Assembly: GCA_007128275.1 (NCBI GenBank) | Contig: SKXR01000219.1 | Location: 1-9,776, forward strand | Direction of reading: 5' to 3' | Length of the DNA: 9,776 nt | Origin: Kiritimatiellia bacterium | Lineage (GTDB): Bacteria; Verrucomicrobiota; Kiritimatiellia; SLAD01 | Shown here: piece after piece, positions 7,171-9,776 of the stretch | How positions within the stretch are numbered: position 1 is the first letter of the stretch | Layout of the letters: every line of letters begins with the position of its first letter | The notes under the pieces: model-generated | The model's database searches: none | The model's input: the letters and a program-made list of their open reading frames with translations, nothing else | What the model was told of the DNA's origin: nothing | Translations under genes and position numbers: made by a program

Positions 7171-7189
7171 GTTCACGCTCTCGACTCAG
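7171..7189 (+). repeat. 19-bp direct repeat, copy 2
   Basis: An exact copy of 7042-7060, starting 129 bp after the first copy. The spacer between the copies is GC-rich with small hairpins and no convincing gene. Confidence 0.9.
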
Positions 7190-7212
7190 AATGCCGGGCG
7201 GGAGATCAATCC

Positions 7213-7240
7213 TTGCGCATTCCCGTGCGCACGCTATTTT
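7213..7240 (+). promoter_or_regulatory. Candidate sigma70-like promoter for the four-cysteine protein gene
   Basis: TTGCGC (7213-7218) and TATTTT (7235-7240), 16 bp apart, match four of six bases of each consensus box. An AT-rich patch in otherwise GC-rich DNA just before the ATG at 7250 is the main support. The distance to the start codon is so short that the message would have almost no leader, consistent with the lack of a visible ribosome site. This is a weak call. Confidence 0.25.
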
Positions 7241-7249
7241 ATAGCCCTG

Positions 7250-7498
7250 ATGAACAGACAATTTGAAGATTTACGGGCCAGCGAACTGTATTGTTCGAAG
7301 TGCAAGACGGCACAACCGGTGCGCGAGAAGCTGTTGTTGGTGTTGCCGCACGCGGAACTGCATGACTATCGCTGTACGGTGTGCGGCGAATCCCTCGGCT
7401 CGCGCGAAGTCAAAGCCCCGCCCGTAATCCCCACCACCGCCGTGCCGTCCGCCGCCCGCGCGCCGGCCCGTCGTGGTGCCCTCCCCCCGCGACGCTGA
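7250..7498 (+). CDS. Small protein with two CxxC pairs (zinc-ribbon-like), function unknown
   Basis: An 82-residue protein. Residues 1-48 form a compact zinc-ribbon-like unit with Cys15-x2-Cys18 (LYCSKCKTAQ) and Cys42-x2-Cys45 (RCTVCGES), separated by the hydrophobic strand EKLLLVLP. The last ~30 residues are low-complexity, rich in Pro, Ala and Arg (ending in APARRGALPPRR), and probably disordered. Such small ribbons bind one zinc ion and often serve in nucleic-acid or protein contacts; the basic tail would suit RNA or DNA binding, but this is inference. There is no signal peptide or membrane span. ATG 7250 is the first start in the frame; no Shine-Dalgarno sequence is seen, so translation may be leaderless. 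It stands alone between a divergent gene and a convergent gene. The coherent ribbon supports it being a real gene despite its size. Confidence 0.75.
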   Translation: MNRQFEDLRASELYCSKCKTAQPVREKLLLVLPHAELHDYRCTVCGESLGSREVKAPPVIPTTAVPSAARAPARRGALPPRR

Positions 7499-7565
7499 GT
7501 AGCCGGACGCATCGTCTAGGAGCCCGTTAAAAAATGCTCCTCGGGCATGCCATCCACTGACGGCG

Positions 7566-7596
7566 GCGGCTACGAAGAAATAGGCAACGTAGCCGC
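7566..7596. other. Perfect 9-bp hairpin
   Basis: GCGGCTACG (7566-7574) pairs exactly with CGTAGCCGC (7588-7596) around a 13-nt A-rich loop. It is GC-rich and the strongest stem in the spacer. No T-run follows on either strand, so it is not a standard intrinsic terminator. Confidence 0.8.
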
Positions 7597-7609
7597 GCCC
7601 GTGAGGGCG
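7596..7609 (+). other. Mini-hairpin with GTGA (GNRA-type) loop
   Basis: CGCCC (7596-7600), GTGA, GGGCG (7605-7609): a 5-bp stem closed by a GNRA tetraloop when read on the plus strand. It abuts the 9-bp hairpin (sharing its last base), which suggests a folded RNA read rightward, though a stem this short can arise by chance in GC-rich DNA. Confidence 0.5.
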
Positions 7610-7660
7610 TGGAAATGTGTGGCTATGACTTTTACAACGGGCTGCCAGGATGTCGCCTTT

Positions 7661-8449
7661 TCAAAAAGGACTGAACAGGTCGTTGTTCGCGTCGCCGGGC
7701 CAACCGACGTTCATTTCCGTGAAGGCCCGGCTGTATTCCGTCCTCATTTCTTCCGCCGTGACACGCCCGTCGCTCCATGCCACGTTGGCCCGTCCGGCGT
7801 GCCGGAAATGAATAGACGGCATGGCCCTTCCGAATTCCCGAATGCGGCCGTCGGCATCGCGCGACACGAAATGGTAGGCCTCCGCAAACGAGTACTCGAT
7901 CAGGTACTCGGGATTGCCGTACGGTTGCGGGAAGGCCGTGTCGGCGAACATGATGGTGGCGGTCGCCTTGCTTAATTGGCCCGCCGGCATGCCCTTTTTC
8001 ATGGCCTGCGCGGAATAGCCGTGCAGATAGGCGCGCGTCCCCACGCCGCGATCGTTGTATCCGTATCCGCCGCACGCCGCTTCAAACGTGTTCGCCGCCC
8101 GGGACGGATCTCCGACCCGAAATGCGGCACACCCGCGGATGGTCCGGCTGTGGCCATAGTACGGGGATAACGGCCCGTTGGCTCCGTCAAACGATTCCGA
8201 GGTGGAGGTCCGCCGGCCGTGCCAACGCGTGAGATTGGCGCCATGGATGTCTTCGGCCGCGGCGACATAGTGCCCATGATCCGCCGCATACAACGTGTTG
8301 GCCGCCACCAACATTCTCAGGTTATTGGCGCATTGTCCGAGCGCCCCCAATTCCCGCAGACGTTGCACGCCCGGAATGACGAGCAACGTCAACAGGCCGA
8401 TGACGCCCACCACGGCGGCGAGCTCGATCAACGTGAAGCCATTCTTCAC
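7661..8449 (-). CDS. Type II pseudopilin-like protein, H-X9-DG family (prepilin-type N-terminal signal)
   Basis: A 262-residue protein with a class III signal: VKNG|FTLIELAAVVGVIGLLTLL, cleaved by prepilin peptidase after Gly4, with Glu9 as the conserved +5 glutamate, followed by a hydrophobic helix. Near the C-terminus, RHAGRANVAWSDG gives the H-x9-DG pattern (His217, Asp227-Gly228) of the prepilin-like processing-associated family, which is greatly expanded in planctomycetes and verrucomicrobia. Roles in type II-like secretion or surface fibres are inferred; individual functions are unknown. The start is GTG 8449, because a strong GGAGGTG lies 8 nt upstream and the signal motif begins there; the frame is open upstream, but that part is a shadow of the previous gene. 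The GTG overlaps the upstream TGA (GTGA), showing translational coupling with the surface-protein gene. Confidence 0.93.
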   Translation of the reverse strand: MKNGFTLIELAAVVGVIGLLTLLVIPGVQRLRELGALGQCANNLRMLVAANTLYAADHGHYVAAAEDIHGANLTRWHGRRTSTSESFDGANGPLSPYYGHSRTIRGCAAFRVGDPSRAANTFEAACGGYGYNDRGVGTRAYLHGYSAQAMKKGMPAGQLSKATATIMFADTAFPQPYGNPEYLIEYSFAEAYHFVSRDADGRIREFGRAMPSIHFRHAGRANVAWSDGRVTAEEMRTEYSRAFTEMNVGWPGDANNDLFSPF

Positions 8450-9776
8450 GGTTCGTTCACCTCCAACCGGAAGAACAGCGAGGCGGCGTTGGTGTAGGTC
8501 CCATTCGGCCGTACGCGCACCCGCTCCGTTTCGCCGTTCTGTTCGATCACTTCTTCGCTGACGCTCAAGGGGCCGTTGCTCCATGCGCTGTTGGTGAGCG
8601 ACCTGTTGAGCGCTGCGTGCGCATGGGGGTAATCGATTCGGCGCGTATATTCGAACGCCACCCGGCTGCCCGTTTCATCCTGTTCCGGCACCAGCGTAAA
8701 CAGCGGGCCCGAGTGCGGGGTGGTCGGATCCAGGCCAAGCGCGTAGGCCAACAGGTTGGGCACGCCATCCCCCGACCAATCCGCGTCGTTCGCGGCGTCG
8801 GGCGCATAGGCGTCCTCGCCGAAATGCTCGACACGCCACGCGTGTAGCGGAGTCCACTGATTCAGCACACCGATGGCCTCCAGATCGAACCCGGCTGAGC
8901 CCCAGGTTGGGTGTGGATCGTATATCGGGTTGCCGTACGAGTCCGTATCGTTGCCGTCGCCAACAATATCGACCAGGCGCACATACCGCACGTCGTGCAC
9001 ATCAAGCAGAGGCGACACATTCTGCAAGTCGTTTAGATCGAAAGGCATTCCGTAGCCGACCTTGTACTTTCCCGCCAAGCCGTCGATCAGGGTCGGATCC
9101 ATGGTTGCGTCTACCCAAAAGTCCACAGGATCGGCGGTCAGGGAATGATTGGGAAAACGGACAAAGTTTGTGCCGTCGCTGGAGACCTCCGCATAGGCGA
9201 GTTCGAGAAATCCGGTGTGCGAGAAGGAATTGCCGAAGACGGCAAAATCGAAGCCGGGCCCGTTCACAATCGGTGCATCGAACGTCATCGTGATTTGGCC
9301 ATGATTGCCCAGGGATACGACGTTGCTCACTTCCCCGATGGCGGGGCCCAGCGCGCGTGACACGTCCGTCCATGCATCATCCAGATCGTCGCCTTGGATG
9401 TAGTTCGTCCAGCCCGTGGCCCAGGCTACGAATCGTTCGTCATCCATGTGGATGGCGGTAGTGCCTTCCTGGTCCGCCGCAGGCGGATAAGGCCCGGCGA
9501 CGGTGAAGTGGTCCATGGCGAAGTACGTGGGCACAAAGTCGTCGTTGGAGCTTACGATGAACGAGAGAATCTGCACGCGCGTTCCCAAGGCCTCCAGATT
9601 GACCCATTCCCAATCGGACAGGATGAAGTGGTCGCCGGGATCGGGGGACAGGAAATTGGCGAGTTCCACCTCCACGGTGCCCTGCGACTGGTTAAACGCA
9701 TCAAAACCTTCGATGGTCAAGGTCATCCAATCGCCCGGCCCGAATGGATCGCGTTCGAAAAAGCTATCGCCTTCCA
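8446..9776 (-). CDS. Large secreted/surface protein: DUF4465-like domain, surface domain, calcium-loop-like C-terminal domain (N-terminus outside window)
   Basis: The frame is open to the right edge (first whole codon at 9774; reading EGDSFFERDPFGPGDW...), so the N-terminus and signal peptide are missing; the Met at 9726 is internal. Taking that Met as residue 1, the visible part has three regions. The end of a DUF4465-like domain (to about 76) has GDWMTLTIEGFDA, LEALGTRVQILSFIVSS and PTYFAMDHF. A second surface-protein domain (about 92-290) has NGPGFDFAVFGNSF, ELAYAEVSSDGTNFVRFP, GYGMPFDLNDL, VRLVDIVGDG and SAGFDLEAIGVL. A C-terminal region (from about 295) has WRVEHFG, DADWSGDGVPNLLAYALG (a calcium-loop-like stretch), then a beta-rich tail ending FFRLEVNEP. 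No PEP-CTERM tag is present at the C-terminus. The function is probably surface binding or adhesion (inference). Coupled to the downstream prepilin gene. Confidence 0.88.
   Translation of the reverse strand, partial: EGDSFFERDPFGPGDWMTLTIEGFDAFNQSQGTVEVELANFLSPDPGDHFILSDWEWVNLEALGTRVQILSFIVSSNDDFVPTYFAMDHFTVAGPYPPAADQEGTTAIHMDDERFVAWATGWTNYIQGDDLDDAWTDVSRALGPAIGEVSNVVSLGNHGQITMTFDAPIVNGPGFDFAVFGNSFSHTGFLELAYAEVSSDGTNFVRFPNHSLTADPVDFWVDATMDPTLIDGLAGKYKVGYGMPFDLNDLQNVSPLLDVHDVRYVRLVDIVGDGNDTDSYGNPIYDPHPTWGSAGFDLEAIGVLNQWTPLHAWRVEHFGEDAYAPDAANDADWSGDGVPNLLAYALGLDPTTPHSGPLFTLVPEQDETGSRVAFEYTRRIDYPHAHAALNRSLTNSAWSNGPLSVSEEVIEQNGETERVRVRPNGTYTNAASLFFRLEVNEP
8458..8464 (-). promoter_or_regulatory. 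Strong ribosome-binding site GGAGGTG inside the upstream gene
   Basis: GGAGGTG on the minus strand, 8 nt before GTG 8449. It fixes the start of the prepilin gene and lies in the last codons (LEVNEP) of the surface-protein gene. It is the best Shine-Dalgarno match seen in the window. Confidence 0.85.

Larger units (their letters stand above)
6987..7249. other. Divergent intergenic region with repeats (263 bp)
   Basis: This region separates the leftward YdjY-domain gene from the rightward four-cysteine protein gene and must hold both promoters if each gene has its own. It contains the 19-bp direct repeat listed separately, an 8-bp palindrome ACTCGAGT (7072-7079), an inverted pair CGACTC (7053-7058) and GAGTCG (7076-7081), and a small hairpin GCGAG-GCGT-CTCGC (7103-7116). 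A short leftward open frame covers it (about 7067-7261), but its translation has no recognisable domain and it overlaps the start of the 7250 gene, so I treat the region as non-coding. Confidence 0.6.
7518..7643. repeat. MITE-like or REP-like structured element with outer inverted repeat
   Basis: AGCCCGTT (7521-7528) is matched by its exact complement AACGGGCT (7636-7643), about 107 bp apart. On both arms a GG precedes and an A-run follows, read from the outside in, so the similarity extends imperfectly beyond 8 bp. Inside lie a 9-bp hairpin and a GNRA-type mini-hairpin. The left arm can alternatively fold on itself (AGGAGC 7518-7523 with GCTCCT 7536-7541). An 8-bp palindrome GGCATGCC lies at 7544-7551. 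No target-site duplication is apparent, so mobility is only a hypothesis. Confidence 0.45.
7499..7660. other. Non-coding, strongly structured spacer between convergent genes (162 bp)
   Basis: No supported gene is present. The stretch holds a nested set of inverted repeats (separate entries) and lies between the 3' ends of the four-cysteine protein gene and the prepilin gene. It could provide bidirectional termination, be a small dispersed repeat, or encode a structured RNA. Confidence 0.6.

Noticed and set aside
7067..7261. Leftward 64-codon open frame over the repeat-bearing intergenic region
   Set aside because: It spans the repeat unit, overlaps the start of the four-cysteine gene, and has no domain or ribosome site. 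More likely a repeat element that happens to be open.
7499..7660. CRISPR array or tRNA in the structured spacer
   Set aside because: There are no regularly spaced repeats, and the stems do not form a cloverleaf with a T-loop or acceptor arm.
7547..7975. Rightward open frame of 142 codons across the hairpin spacer and prepilin 3' end
   Set aside because: It runs through the structured spacer and antisense to the H-X9-DG coding region; there is no domain in its translation.

Overview
The window looks like chromosomal DNA from a GC-rich, Gram-negative member of the PVC group, most likely Kiritimatiellota or Verrucomicrobiota. The grounds are an exosortase with a zinc-ribbon EpsI partner, an H-X9-DG prepilin, a surface protein with a C-terminal domain of the type common in that group, a YdjY-domain protein, and a small four-cysteine protein. 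The taxonomic call is inference from gene content; no rRNA or marker gene is present.

Positions 1-4122 read rightward. They hold the tail of an unrecognised beta-rich protein, a GmhB/HisB-type HAD phosphatase, an exosortase, an EpsI-family partner, a UDP-glucuronate decarboxylase (UDP-xylose synthase) and a small FHA-domain protein. The first four are tightly packed: the first pair overlaps by 17 nt, the next gap is 46 nt, and the exosortase and EpsI genes overlap by 46 nt. This looks like part of an extracellular polysaccharide and protein-sorting locus: the decarboxylase supplies a nucleotide sugar, and exosortase plus EpsI process C-terminally tagged surface proteins in the membrane. No PEP-CTERM-like substrate is encoded in the visible sequence. 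The FHA gene suggests phospho-threonine signalling, but no kinase is visible.

Positions 4158-6986 read leftward. They hold a secreted YdjY-domain protein of 469 residues, followed 72 bp downstream by a complete MATE-family efflux transporter. The MATE gene converges on the FHA gene with a 35 bp gap.

Positions 6987-7249 form a divergent intergenic region. It contains a perfect 19-bp direct repeat 129 bp apart, plus small palindromes. It is followed by a rightward gene for an 82-residue CxxC/CxxC protein (7250-7498).

Positions 7499-7660 are non-coding and unusually structured: an 8-bp outer inverted repeat encloses a perfect 9-bp hairpin and a GNRA-type mini-hairpin. This could be a MITE-like repeat or a structured RNA.

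Positions 7661-9776 read leftward. A large secreted or surface protein (DUF4465-like, surface domain, calcium-loop-like C-terminus; N-terminus cut by the window edge) is followed, with a 4-nt GTGA overlap, by a type II pseudopilin-like H-X9-DG protein.

I saw no tRNA, rRNA, CRISPR array or transposase. The most unusual material is the structured repeat region around 7518-7643, the 19-bp direct repeats, and the metal-ribbon insertion in EpsI.
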